64,000 nucleotides of DNA from Desulfuromonadaceae bacterium (GTDB lineage Bacteria; Desulfobacterota; Desulfuromonadia; Geobacterales; Pseudopelobacteraceae), in NCBI GenBank assembly GCA_028681335.1, contig JAQUIT010000012.1, positions 1 through 64,000 on the forward strand, read 5' to 3'. This document shows positions 1 to 8,310 of the stretch, in pieces. Below the pieces are notes generated by a model. The model worked only from the letters and a program-made list of their open reading frames with translations, did no database searches and was not told the DNA's origin. The position numbers and the translations under genes were made by a program. Every line of letters begins with the position of its first letter. Position 1 is the stretch's first letter.

Positions 1-4
1 TCAT
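1..4 (-). CDS. 5' end of a leftward gene leaving the window
   Basis: On the minus strand a perfect Shine-Dalgarno AGGAGGT (complement of 10-16) is followed five bases later by ATG (complement of 2-4). Only the start codon is inside the window, so the product cannot be named. The gene would be divergent from the flavoprotein gene that begins near 216. Confidence 0.45.
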
Positions 5-6
5 TG

Positions 7-93
7 GGTACCTCCTGATTATTAAAGATTGGTCTCTTTAACAAGCATAACAGGAAGTTTTTTGCTTTTTTGATATGTTGATCAGGAGGTGCC
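7..93. repeat. inverted duplication of a ribosome-binding region
   Basis: Bases 7-19 (GGTACCTCCTGAT) and 81-93 (ATCAGGAGGTGCC) are inverted copies with 12 of 13 positions matching, separated by about 60 bases. Each arm carries a strong AGGAGGT. The left one serves the leftward gene at 2-4. The right one precedes only a five-codon reading frame (100-117, MIISP). This looks like an inverted duplication or remnant of a lost gene start; a regulatory leader is also possible. Confidence 0.4.
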
Positions 94-215
94 TTTTATA
101 TGATTATCAGCCCTTGACACGAGACAATAGTAAAAAACCAGATAAAGAAACGAAGTCCCAAGCAGGCAGTTGACCCAAGAAATAGAGCATGCCTTCACGT
201 AAAGGAATGACAACC

Positions 216-812
216 ATGATCAAGGTACTCGCAATTAATGGTTCATATCGGGGTGATGGCATTACCGATCAATCTGTCGAGGCCTTGGCACAGGCTCTAG
301 AGTTGGATGGCGCCGAAGTCGAGATAATACTTCTTCGTGAACACCCTATCGAGTTTTGCCTGAACTGCCGTGCCTGCACCCAAAAGCCTGGAGAGGTACT
401 GGGGAAGTGTGTAATTCATGATAGCATGCAGGAATTAATCGATAAGATAGAAAAAGCAGATTGTTATATTCTAGCTGCACCGACCAACTTTGGTTCAGTT
501 ACGGCCATCTTCAAACGCTTTATGGAGCGGTTAGCGGTGTATGCCTATTGGTCATGGGATATGAATGGACCACAGTTTAGAAAAGCTCAGGCGACGAAGA
601 AGAAAGCCCTATTGGTCTCCTCGTGTGCAGCTCCGGGAATTTTAGGACGCTGCTTTTTTGGAACCGGCAAACAACTCAAAATGACGGTAAAAACGATTGG
701 CGCCGAAGTTGTTGGTTCGCTTTTTACCGGAATGATTGCCAAGCAGCAGCATCCGAAGTTGCCGGAACGGGTGAAGACTAAGATCAAAGCATTTGCGAAA
801 AGACTGATTTAA
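216..812 (+). CDS. flavodoxin-like NADPH-dependent FMN reductase / iron-sulfur flavoprotein-like
   Basis: This 198-residue cytosolic protein has the flavodoxin-like fold of the NADPH-dependent FMN reductase and WrbA-like families. The N-terminal KVLAINGSYRGDG is the phosphate loop that binds FMN, and AAPTNFGSVTAIFKRFMERL is the second flavin-contacting segment. A cysteine cluster (CLNCRACTQKPG...GKC, spacing C-X2-C-X2-C-X10-C) resembles the compact cluster of archaeal iron-sulfur flavoproteins but has a longer last gap, so an Fe-S cluster is possible, not proven. In-frame ATGs lie at 189, 207 and 216. I chose 216 because AAGGA (201-205) is well placed and family members start with this strand. 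It stands alone in AT-rich DNA. Substrate unknown. Confidence 0.75.
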   Translation: MIKVLAINGSYRGDGITDQSVEALAQALELDGAEVEIILLREHPIEFCLNCRACTQKPGEVLGKCVIHDSMQELIDKIEKADCYILAAPTNFGSVTAIFKRFMERLAVYAYWSWDMNGPQFRKAQATKKKALLVSSCAAPGILGRCFFGTGKQLKMTVKTIGAEVVGSLFTGMIAKQQHPKLPERVKTKIKAFAKRLI

Positions 813-858
813 GCAAACAAGAAGTAAAGAGTAATACGTCAACCAGAGGTGCCAAAAT

Positions 859-1093
859 GGGGTCGGACCAAGTTAACACGCTGAATCCATTAATTTATAT
901 TAAAATAATAGCCGTTTTCAGGCCTTAAAAGCTCGTTTTGGGGGTGAAAATGGCATTTTAAGGCTAAATGCCCTTACTCGCACTATGCTTAGAAGTTCAT
1001 TTTTGCCGGTAAAAAAGTGTCTTTAAGGCCAAAACATAGCCTTGTTATGCAACAATTGCGTTGTGTTTCAGATGGTTTGCTTGGTCCGACCCC
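859..1093. mobile_element. MITE-like element with perfect 14-bp terminal inverted repeats
   Basis: GGGGTCGGACCAAG at 859-872 is exactly mirrored by CTTGGTCCGACCCC at 1080-1093, giving a 235-bp unit with no open reading frame. The inside is AT-rich and holds shorter inverted or echoed motifs (for example GGCCTTAAAA near 920 and TTTAAGGCC near 1022). It fills the gap between the flavoprotein and the DUF975 gene. The structure suits a miniature inverted-repeat element mobilised in trans. No target-site duplication is obvious. A transposon-derived REP-type remnant is the main alternative. Confidence 0.6.
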
Positions 1094-1127
1094 TAAGCAT
1101 AGAACATACTAGTTGGAAGGAGCCCAA

Positions 1128-1781
1128 ATGAGTAACATATCCATTATCGACAACAAAATATTAATGGCCCAAGCTCGTGAATCACTTAAAGGGAACTGGG
1201 GTTTAGTCACTGGAACTACCGTCCTTTTCATAATTATAAGTGGTGTTGTTCAATGTATTCCATTATTAGGTGGATTTATCGGCTTTGCCATTAACGGGCC
1301 ACTATCTCTTGGATTGGCGACCTTATATTTATCCATAATAAGAAATAAAGAAGCAAAATCGTCGCAACTATTTGACGGGTTCAACCGGTTTGGTGTCAGC
1401 CTCGGAGCCTATCTACTAGCACTTCTGTTTTGTGTTTTGTGGGCCTTGCTCCTCATAGTCCCCGGGATCATAGCTAGTCTTTCATATTCGATGATGTACT
1501 ACATAATAGCCGACGACAGAAATATCGGTCCGCTGGAAGCCATTTCCAAGAGCAAAGCAATCATGTATGGCAATAAATGGAAATTAGCGTGCTTGAATGC
1601 CAGATTTATTGGCTGGAGCATACTGTGTATATTCACTCTGGGTATTGGTTTCATCTGGCTTCTTCCCTACATTGCGACAAGTAACGCTAAATTCTATGAA
1701 GAGATCATTTCAGGCGATATTTCAACATCACCATTTACAGCTGATATCATGTTGGGAAATTCCGTAGCTGAGGCTTCGTGA
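1128..1781 (+). CDS. DUF975 family integral membrane protein
   Basis: A 217-residue polytopic membrane protein resembling the DUF975 family. It has hydrophobic segments at about residues 23-45, 50-70, 92-130 and 160-185, and the family-like pattern of a soluble N-terminus (ARESLKGNWG), a GP-containing helix and a GNKWKLACL loop. Function of the family is unknown. The start at 1128 is set by GGAAGGAG (1115-1122) five bases upstream; an ATG at 1113 lacks a site. Base composition is AT-richer than most of the window, like its neighbours, which may mean recent acquisition. Confidence 0.7.
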   Translation: MSNISIIDNKILMAQARESLKGNWGLVTGTTVLFIIISGVVQCIPLLGGFIGFAINGPLSLGLATLYLSIIRNKEAKSSQLFDGFNRFGVSLGAYLLALLFCVLWALLLIVPGIIASLSYSMMYYIIADDRNIGPLEAISKSKAIMYGNKWKLACLNARFIGWSILCIFTLGIGFIWLLPYIATSNAKFYEEIISGDISTSPFTADIMLGNSVAEAS

Positions 1782-1838
1782 CCGAAAGCACCAACAATCT
1801 CATCACAAGTGGAGTGGCCTAAAAATGGAGGAGAAGTT

Positions 1839-2171
1839 ATGAAAGTGTTTTTTGCTGTTTGTTCCATCATGATCTCGTTTTCGACTGTGCAGGCGTTTGC
1901 CGACAGTTTCCGCTGCCCAAATGGCAATATTGTCTCTACGGGAGATGGGATATCCACTGCCGCGGCCAAATGTGATCCTCCTGCGAGTGTGTTCAAACGC
2001 GAGGAGCCGATAGAGACTGAGGTAAAGAAAGAGGATGGTACAATCGGTATAAAAACGATCTACATTGAGGTACAGGAGTGGACTTACACTCAAGATTCAA
2101 ATCTGTTGCATACGTTGATATTCCGTAACGGCATACTCAACGAGGTTATTACTGGTGGCTTTATTCGTTAA
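1839..2171 (+). CDS. exported DUF2845-type protein
   Basis: A 110-residue protein with a clear Sec signal peptide (MKVFFAVCSIMISFSTVQAFA, cleavage near residue 21) followed by a small beta-rich domain. The order FRCPNGNIVSTGD, a second cysteine in AAKCDPP, and a terminal hydrophobic strand (LHTLIFRNGILNEV) matches the DUF2845 pattern seen in many proteobacteria. Start 1839 follows GGAGGAG at 1828-1834; the ATG at 1809 would spoil the signal peptide. Two conserved cysteines may form a disulfide. Periplasmic; role unknown. Confidence 0.65.
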   Translation: MKVFFAVCSIMISFSTVQAFADSFRCPNGNIVSTGDGISTAAAKCDPPASVFKREEPIETEVKKEDGTIGIKTIYIEVQEWTYTQDSNLLHTLIFRNGILNEVITGGFIR

Positions 2172-2234
2172 GAAGCAGGAATCACTTATAGCCTCTTGGG
2201 ATGACAAGGGCCGGTAAGCAAACAAAGGTAGATT

Positions 2235-2885
2235 ATGACGATATCACGCCAGCCAGTTATTTTGATGTTTGGACTGCTCCTTTTATTTCTTCTGCTGATC
2301 TCAGGCATCAGCCCGTATGACCGCGCTACGTGGCTTATGGAGATAGCTCCGATTTTAGTGGCTTACCCGGTACTCGCTATGACGTATCGCCGGTTCCCAC
2401 TCACGTCGTTGCTCTATGGGCTTATATTCATTCACGCAACTATCCTGATTGCGGGGGGTGCATATACCTATGCGCGAGTGCCGTTAGGATTCTGGTTACA
2501 GGATATGCTGATGCTAACGCGCAATCCCTACGACAAGATTGGCCACTTTGCGCAGGGCTTTGTCCCTGCATTGATTGCACGCGAAGTTTTTATTCGGGGC
2601 AATTATGTGTCCGGCCGAAAGATGGTCGGGTTCTTGTCGGTTTGTGCCGTCATGGCCATCAGTGCCTGGTACGAGCTGATCGAATGGGGCGCTGCAATTG
2701 CACTTGGACAGGGAGCTGAAGAGTTTCTGGGCACACAGGGTGACCCTTGGGACACACAATCTGATATGCTTTTTGCGTTCATTGGAGCGCTGGTCGCCAT
2801 AGCAGCGCTGTCAAGATTTCATGACCATCAGATTGCACAGCTGGAAAGAACACGATCCAATCAGGCCGCACAACCTGACCAATAA
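2235..2885 (+). CDS. YjdF/DUF2238 family inner-membrane protein
   Basis: A 216-residue protein with six or so transmembrane helices. The family signature is strong: a NPYDKIGHFAQGFVPAL motif about residue 98, AWYELIEWG about residue 147 and GDPWDTQSDMLFAFIGAL near the C-terminus, all typical of DUF2238 (E. coli YjdF). The conserved His, Asp and Glu residues in the membrane suggest metal or lipid-head-group chemistry, but no function is established. An AAAGG site lies just upstream. The next gene starts 56 bases after its stop and may share a transcript. Confidence 0.85.
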   Translation: MTISRQPVILMFGLLLLFLLLISGISPYDRATWLMEIAPILVAYPVLAMTYRRFPLTSLLYGLIFIHATILIAGGAYTYARVPLGFWLQDMLMLTRNPYDKIGHFAQGFVPALIAREVFIRGNYVSGRKMVGFLSVCAVMAISAWYELIEWGAAIALGQGAEEFLGTQGDPWDTQSDMLFAFIGALVAIAALSRFHDHQIAQLERTRSNQAAQPDQ

Positions 2886-2941
2886 TGCCGCCGGGTCATC
2901 ACCCACACTGCTGGACAGTGCGGCACAGAAAGGAAAAACCG

Positions 2942-3643
2942 ATGCACACGCCACTCCGCTGTATAATAATCCTGCTGCTGCTGTTGATGGCCTCCACATC
3001 ACCAGCTGCCACTCCTGACGAACTCTCCGCGGAGGTAAGCGCAAACTACCGGATCACGGTTCCCGGTTTTTTTGGCAACTTCAAGGCCATTGGCAACATA
3101 CTGACGCCACGCCGGGAGGGATTAGGGGCAAACAGGCCCAGCAGTATGTTTAAGCCAAACCTGGTGAAGAACCGCCAGCTTGTCATGGCCGGGGGCGGCG
3201 ATCTCTCCCTTGGCGCTGCCCACAACAATACGCTGAAACCAGGCGAACGGCTCTATCTGTACGGAGTCAGCACCGGCGACAAGTATCTGCAACTTGATCT
3301 GTACACCGTTGCCACCTATGTTGTGCCCGGCATGAGAGGGCCAACGCCGTTGCAGGCCTCTGTCCGTTTCCAGTATGACAACGGGCTGGCAGGCCTCACC
3401 ACCAGCCAATTGCTTGATGAGATCAGCGAGTGGTTTGATACGGAAGAAGAGAGCCGCCCCGCAGCAAAACCGCGCAAGGCAGCCACGACAACCCGGACGA
3501 TTCAGCTTGGCCAGACGCTGGAGGAAGTGACCGCAATTTTCGGCCCGCCGGAGAAACAGGTTTTGCTGGGGACAAAGAAGATCTTTCTCTACGGTGATCT
3601 GAAGGTGGTGTTTGTGGACGGGAAGGTTATTGACGCCGAGTAA
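2942..3643 (+). CDS. exported protein with C-terminal BamE/SmpA-like module
   Basis: A 233-residue secreted or periplasmic protein. Residues 1-22 are a signal peptide ending in SPAAT. The middle (about 40-150) is not recognised; it contains strands such as LKPGERLYLYGVSTGDKYLQLDLYT cut short here to LYLYGVSTGDKYLQLDLYT. The last 55 residues (LGQTLEEVTAIFGPPEKQ ... [18 protein letters not shown]) look like the SmpA/BamE-type repeat found in several lipoproteins. Start 2942 follows AAAGGAAAAACC. Its 3' end overlaps the convergent kinase gene by 55 bases. Confidence 0.6.
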   Translation: MHTPLRCIIILLLLLMASTSPAATPDELSAEVSANYRITVPGFFGNFKAIGNILTPRREGLGANRPSSMFKPNLVKNRQLVMAGGGDLSLGAAHNNTLKPGERLYLYGVSTGDKYLQLDLYTVATYVVPGMRGPTPLQASVRFQYDNGLAGLTTSQLLDEISEWFDTEEESRPAAKPRKAATTTRTIQLGQTLEEVTAIFGPPEKQVLLGTKKIFLYGDLKVVFVDGKVIDAE

Positions 3644-5883
3644 CAGCGCATAACCCGCCGAATTTCAACTTCAAGTTCACTCAGACGATACGGTTTACAG
3701 ATTAACCCCGCAGGTGGATGATCTGCGAGACGCTCATCCAGATCATCTTTGCTGAAGCCGCTGGCAAGAATTACCCTGGCATCCGGCTCGATAGCGTAGA
3801 TTTGTCTCATCGCGGTTATCCCATCCATATTCGGCATCGTCAGATCCATGATAACCACGCTGATTTCGGCAGCGTGTTCCCGAAATTTAGCAATCGCATC
3901 AACACCATCGCACGCAGTTATCACCGAGTATCCGCAAGATTCAACCATTGTGGCACATATTTTCAGGACAGACTTTTCGTCGTCCACCACCAAAGCAACC
4001 GCAGGGAGAGGGCTTTTCAGCATGAATTCTTCCCCAGGAGGAGATGAAACAGACGCACCGGAATGAACCGTCGATACGGAATCTACAGCAGGGAACAGTG
4101 CCCTGAAGGTCGTTCCAACTCCCGGCTCACTCTCGACAAACAAGGCTCCGCCATGGGTTTTCATAATGCCCATAACAGCCGACATCCCCAGTCCCCGCCC
4201 GGCAAATTTTGTGGTAAAGAACGGGTCGAAAATACGTTTGAGAACATCCTTACTCATGCCGCTGCCATTATCCTGTACTTCCAGAAACACGTAACGTCCC
4301 GCTTCGGGCTTCTCATCCAGCAGACTTGATTCCAGAAAAGCGTCATCACACTCCTGAGTCCCCGTGGTCAGCCTGACACAACCGGGCTGTTTCTCAATTG
4401 ACTCTGCGGCATTTGTGATCAGATTCATGACAACCTGTTGAATCTGAGCCACATCCGCGCGTATGTGCGGCAGCTGTTCAGACAGTGAAAGCTCTATCGT
4501 CACGGCTGACGAAGCGGCGCTTCTCAGCAACCCGACGTTTTCTTCAACAAGAGTGTTCAGATCCAGCTCTTTCTTGGTGATAATGCCTTTACCAACATAG
4601 GTCAGCATTAAGTTGGTGAGACGGGCTGCATGTGCCCCGGAACTTATTGCGTTGGCAATATAGTGGTGTGCCGCTGAGCAGACATCAAGTTTAAGTGCAG
4701 CCATTTCCATATTGCCAAGTATTGATTGCAGCAGATTGTTAAAATCATGGGCAATCCCCCCCGCCATAACCCCCAGGCTCTCCAGTTTCTGGGCATGGAG
4801 GAGCTGCTTTTCGAGAACAATCCGCTCCTCTGTGGAACGTTCCAATTCCGTAATATTGTTAACCAGCTTAGCCTGTTGATCCGCCATGATACGGGCGGCG
4901 GCTTCCCGCTCTCTCAGCCCCCCAAGAATAAGGCGCAACATGAAAAAAACAAGTACGCTGAGCCCAAGTACAATAACGCCGTAAATAACGTTATCCTTGC
5001 GCCACGCAGCAATGGCACTATCCCTGCCAAATGAAACAATTGCTACGACGGGATAGTTATCAAGCCGGTTATATGAAACGATCCGGTACTCTCCGGCAAC
5101 ATTTGAACGGGGGTTGTGATAGGTATCGGCAGGCGTCTGCGCGACTCTTTTACGAAAGAACGCGGCTGTTTTCTTGGCACCGGAATAGACCTTTTCATCA
5201 GAGGGAATAAAGACAAGATAGTCTCCGGCAAGCGAAACCAACGAAACCCGGCCGTTGACACCGGCAACTATTTCTTCATACAGTTTTTCAAAGTAATCGA
5301 TATTGAAGGTTGCAAGTACAACACCGGCGAAACCTCCAGAACGATTGTCAATACGTTTGGACAGTGTAAAGCGGTATTTGCCACTAACCAGACTCTTAAT
5401 CGGCGCTCCAAGGTGCAGAGCTGTTGAGGCATTATCCCGGTGAAAAATAAAGTACTCTCTGTGAGAGACATCCGGCAACGGCGATTCCAGATCGTTAGCC
5501 AAGGCCAGCATCCTGCCATTGGAGCCAATAACGGCAATGGAACCGATACGGGCAGAATCCGTACCGATAGCATGTATCAAGCCTGTGAGACTTTCCCGGT
5601 CAAGGCTCCCAATACCGCCGCTGTCAGTGATCTCCATGGCGGTATTACTAAGCGCATGATCCGCCTCAGAGAACACCCGTTCAGCATGTTCCTTCAGTGC
5701 CCGGGCATAGCTTTTCGACTGGTTTTCAGCCACTGTGATGGCTTTGCAGTAGTCGTTGTAACTATCCCAGCCTTTTAGTGAGACCAGAATAAGCAGCAAC
5801 AGAGCCGTCATCACAATCAGAATCCTGCGCAGTCGGTAGAACGGCTTTGAAAGCATTGTTCTGCTGTCTGTTGGCCGGCTCAT
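3589..5883 (-). CDS. dCache sensor hybrid histidine kinase with C-terminal receiver
   Basis: A 764-residue inner-membrane signalling protein. A transmembrane helix (about 19-36) and a second (about 300-320) bracket a periplasmic dCache ligand-binding region. A short coiled coil leads to a histidine kinase domain with phospho-acceptor H379 in [10 protein letters not shown], then an ATPase domain with N-box (LITNAAESI), G1 (DNGSGMS) and [10 protein letters not shown] receiver domain ([19 protein letters not shown] with the phospho-Asp, LASGF, CKPY) ends the protein. Start 5883 has GGAG five bases upstream; an ATG 45 bases earlier does not. No partner regulator is adjacent. The kinase core closely resembles the one at 50288-52813, but the sensor differs. 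Confidence 0.9.
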   Translation of the reverse strand: MSRPTDSRTMLSKPFYRLRRILIVMTALLLLILVSLKGWDSYNDYCKAITVAENQSKSYARALKEHAERVFSEADHALSNTAMEITDSGGIGSLDRESLTGLIHAIGTDSARIGSIAVIGSNGRMLALANDLESPLPDVSHREYFIFHRDNASTALHLGAPIKSLVSGKYRFTLSKRIDNRSGGFAGVVLATFNIDYFEKLYEEIVAGVNGRVSLVSLAGDYLVFIPSDEKVYSGAKKTAAFFRKRVAQTPADTYHNPRSNVAGEYRIVSYNRLDNYPVVAIVSFGRDSAIAAWRKDNVIYGVIVLGLSVLVFFMLRLILGGLREREAAARIMADQQAKLVNNITELERSTEERIVLEKQLLHAQKLESLGVMAGGIAHDFNNLLQSILGNMEMAALKLDVCSAAHHYIANAISSGAHAARLTNLMLTYVGKGIITKKELDLNTLVEENVGLLRSAASSAVTIELSLSEQLPHIRADVAQIQQVVMNLITNAAESIEKQPGCVRLTTGTQECDDAFLESSLLDEKPEAGRYVFLEVQDNGSGMSKDVLKRIFDPFFTTKFAGRGLGMSAVMGIMKTHGGALFVESEPGVGTTFRALFPAVDSVSTVHSGASVSSPPGEEFMLKSPLPAVALVVDDEKSVLKICATMVESCGYSVITACDGVDAIAKFREHAAEISVVIMDLTMPNMDGITAMRQIYAIEPDARVILASGFSKDDLDERLADHPPAGLICKPYRLSELEVEIRRVMRCYSASITFPSTNTTFRSP

Positions 5884-6095
5884 CAGCACTCCATAAAAGG
5901 ATAAATATTTGTCATGATAGGACAACAATATTACTACCGGCCAAAAGTCACCGTCAATGCAATTACGAACTTAGTTTTTATTTTTTTAGAGAAGTAATAG
6001 GTTATACTGCTAACGATACTGGCCGCTTACAACCGCACAAGCATGATACTTAAAAAGCACAACTCAATCCTGAAAAAGGTAGAGGCGCACAACAT

Positions 6096-6425
6096 ATGAC
6101 ACAGACAAATCGTGACATTAAACTCGAAGAAGATGTCTCTCTCCACATTTTTACCGCATCGGCGGCCATGGTGGGCGTTTGCCTTACGGTCATTGGACTC
6201 CTTCGCGTTGTCCTCACCATTCGCGGAGGCGCAACTTTCGCAGATGATCTCCTCGCGCTTGACGCGTTCTTATTCCTTGTCTCATGCCTACTCGCATATT
6301 TCGCCCTTAGAACGCGTGGTTCCCACAGGATGCATCGGCTGGAACGCTTGGCAGACAGCTTATTTATTACCGGTCTCGTTCTGATGGTATTTGTTTGCGG
6401 CCTTATCGTGTATGAGATCGTTTAG
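6096..6425 (+). CDS. small three-helix membrane protein
   Basis: A 109-residue protein with three predicted transmembrane helices (about 17-40, 50-70 and 88-108) joined by short charged loops (RTRGSHRMHRLERL). I do not recognise a named family with certainty. It heads a co-directional group with a VIT/CCC1-type transporter and a DUF1003 protein, so a link to metal handling or membrane stress is an inference from context only. An AGAGG site lies upstream of the start. Confidence 0.6.
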   Translation: MTQTNRDIKLEEDVSLHIFTASAAMVGVCLTVIGLLRVVLTIRGGATFADDLLALDAFLFLVSCLLAYFALRTRGSHRMHRLERLADSLFITGLVLMVFVCGLIVYEIV

Positions 6426-6502
6426 AAAAACCAACCGGTGCGGGAAGGTTCAAGACCAGGCGCCCAGCGCCTTACAACCTTGAACAGAGGGGAGTTGAGA
6501 TA

Positions 6503-7198
6503 ATGCTGCTGGTCCACAACGAGTCACACAGGGCAGAGAGAATTGGCTGGCTTCGAGCAGCCGTACTTGGAGCTAATGACGGAACGATTTCGGTCGCAAG
6601 CCTGGTCGTCGGCATTGCTGCCTCCGGAGCAGAGAAGAACAACATTCTGCTTACCGGAGTGGCCGGTCTTGTCGCAGGAGCAATGTCAATGGCGGCGGGC
6701 GAGTATGTTTCAGTTCAATCCCAGGCCGATACTGAAAGCGCCGACATTGAAAGAGAACGACGTGAACTACGGGATCAGCCGGAGAGCGAACTTGCAGAAC
6801 TGACTTCAATTTATGTGAGCCGGGGACTTGATCAACCGTTAGCACGCCAGGTAGCTGAAAAACTTATGTCTGGCGATGCCCTTGTGGCCCACGCCCGTGA
6901 CGAACTAGGCATCACGGAATCTTTACGGGCGCGCCCGATTCAAGCGGCTCTCGCCTCTGCAATTTCATTCGTTGTCGGCGCCATTGTCCCCATCATAACC
7001 GTGTCGCTTGCTCCTGCTGCCTGGGTGACCGAGGCTTCATCTGTTACCGCGCTCTTCACCCTGGCCGGTCTGGGGGCTACCGCCGCATACGCCGGTGGTG
7101 CGCCTGTTGTTAAGGGTGCACTTCGTGTCGCCTTCTGGGGAGCGTTCGCAATGGGGCTAACCGCAGGAGTCGGCAAACTCTTCGGCACGGTTGTATGA
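6503..7198 (+). CDS. VIT1/CCC1 family Fe2+/Mn2+ transporter
   Basis: A 231-residue inner-membrane protein of the VIT1/CCC1 (vacuolar iron transporter) family. The N-terminal ERIGWLRAAVLGANDGTIS motif, the MAAGEYVSVQSQADTE segment containing the conserved Glu, and a cytoplasmic hairpin rich in Glu (ERERRELRDQPESELAE) are diagnostic; in the eukaryotic homologue this hairpin binds metal. Two further helix pairs close the protein. Family members move Fe2+ or Mn2+ against a proton gradient. Start 6503 follows AGGGGAG. The neighbouring genes are small membrane proteins. Confidence 0.92.
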   Translation: MLLVHNESHRAERIGWLRAAVLGANDGTISVASLVVGIAASGAEKNNILLTGVAGLVAGAMSMAAGEYVSVQSQADTESADIERERRELRDQPESELAELTSIYVSRGLDQPLARQVAEKLMSGDALVAHARDELGITESLRARPIQAALASAISFVVGAIVPIITVSLAPAAWVTEASSVTALFTLAGLGATAAYAGGAPVVKGALRVAFWGAFAMGLTAGVGKLFGTVV

Positions 7199-7276
7199 GG
7201 AGACCCAAACCGACAAGGGCGCACGGGGGACAAGCAGACGTATTTCGTTGCGCCTATCCGGATTAAGGAGAATGTT

Positions 7277-7735
7277 ATGAATCGCCACATCTTTCCACCA
7301 CCGTACCGCCATGAGCACGGTCCGGTTAAAAACGCCAACGATGTTGTCAAGGAACAGCTTACCTTTGGACAAAGAGCGTCAGACTGGATTGCAGACAAGG
7401 TGGGATCGTGGCAATTCATCATCGGCCAGTCAACGCTGCTCACCGTTTGGGCGATATTGAATGTCACCGCCTGGATTCAACATTGGGATCCGTATCCATT
7501 CATCTTGATGAATCTTGTCCTTTCACTACAGGCTGCCTACACCGCCCCTATGATCATGATGAGTCAAAACCGCAAAGCTGATCGTGACCGCATCGAAGCG
7601 CACATCGATTATGAAATCAATCTGAGGGCAGAGCTCGAGATCAAAGCAATTCTGGAAAGACTTGACGCACAGAATATTGTCATTGCCGAGTTGCATCAGA
7701 TGCTTGTGGAATTACGTAACAATAAGAACGGATAA
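7277..7735 (+). CDS. DUF1003 membrane protein
   Basis: A 152-residue protein with the DUF1003 signature: DWIADKVGSWQFIIGQS, two transmembrane helices around WAILNV and YPFILMNLVLSLQAAYTAP, and the conserved MIMMSQNRKADRDRIEAHIDY segment running into a C-terminal coiled coil (LEIKAILERLDAQN). DUF1003 proteins are widespread, with no settled function. GGAG lies just before the ATG. It follows the VIT transporter by 78 bases in the same direction, so the two may be co-transcribed. Confidence 0.88.
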   Translation: MNRHIFPPPYRHEHGPVKNANDVVKEQLTFGQRASDWIADKVGSWQFIIGQSTLLTVWAILNVTAWIQHWDPYPFILMNLVLSLQAAYTAPMIMMSQNRKADRDRIEAHIDYEINLRAELEIKAILERLDAQNIVIAELHQMLVELRNNKNG

Positions 7736-7833
7736 AGATGTATTCTGTAGACCTGAACCTTTCGGTTTAAGCAAATACGAAAATGCACCCCTTACACATT
7801 AGAGTGGTAAGGAAAAACAGCGGAGGCTGTCTC

Positions 7834-8157
7834 ATGAAAAAATGGATCATTATTGTGCTTGTAATTGCCCCTTTTGTATATGCCAACCACAAAAAACCTC
7901 TCTTTATCAAGCATCAACAACAGATCTATCAAATGGCCACAAACTCTACGGAGACTGTTGATGAAGCCGTCTATGCAATGCCTCAGTGGGAGGGACTTGA
8001 ATTTATCGACTGGAAATTTGTGACCGCTACCCGTGATAAAAGTAAACAATCCCTTGTTTCATACGGAATCGCTGATTACATCAAAGTAGTTGATCAGGAG
8101 TGGGCGCCGAAAGCCTTCGAACTCACACCAAAGGAAGCTGATGGTGAAACAAAGTAG
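7834..8157 (+). CDS. small exported or membrane-anchored protein
   Basis: A 107-residue protein starting with a signal peptide or anchor (MKKWIIIVLVIAPFVYA) followed by a soluble region with WEGLEFIDWKFVTATRDK and LVSYGIADYIKVVDQEW. It is reminiscent of DUF4359-type small proteins, but I cannot confirm the family. The start at 7834 is fixed by a GGAGG site at 7822-7826; an earlier ATG (7783) would bury the signal. It follows the DUF1003 gene. Confidence 0.6.
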   Translation: MKKWIIIVLVIAPFVYANHKKPLFIKHQQQIYQMATNSTETVDEAVYAMPQWEGLEFIDWKFVTATRDKSKQSLVSYGIADYIKVVDQEWAPKAFELTPKEADGETK

Positions 8158-8266
8158 CAGCCTGTTCACACGCCATGACGTGGAGCAGATACTACCCGTT
8201 TTCAACAAGGCGAACGACCTGCCAGCAACGACCGGCAATTCAAAACCATTGGCATTATCGCTTTAA
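8141..8266 (+). CDS. possible 41-codon ORF overlapping the previous gene end
   Basis: An ATG at 8141 with AAGGAAG four bases upstream opens a 41-residue frame (MVKQSSSLFTRHDVEQILPV...) ending at TAA 8264-8266. It overlaps the preceding stop by 17 bases. There is no recognisable domain. It may be a small protein coupled to the upstream gene or the residue of a longer lost gene. Confidence 0.25.
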   Translation: MVKQSSSLFTRHDVEQILPVFNKANDLPATTGNSKPLALSL

Positions 8267-8310
8267 AAAATTCGAACGCTGCAAACATGATCTCCGGGGA
8301 GTACTGCTGC

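Noticed and set aside
114..146. Promoter (TTGACA ... GATAAA) before the first flavoprotein gene
   Set aside because: The spacing is about 21 bases, too long for a convincing sigma-70 promoter.
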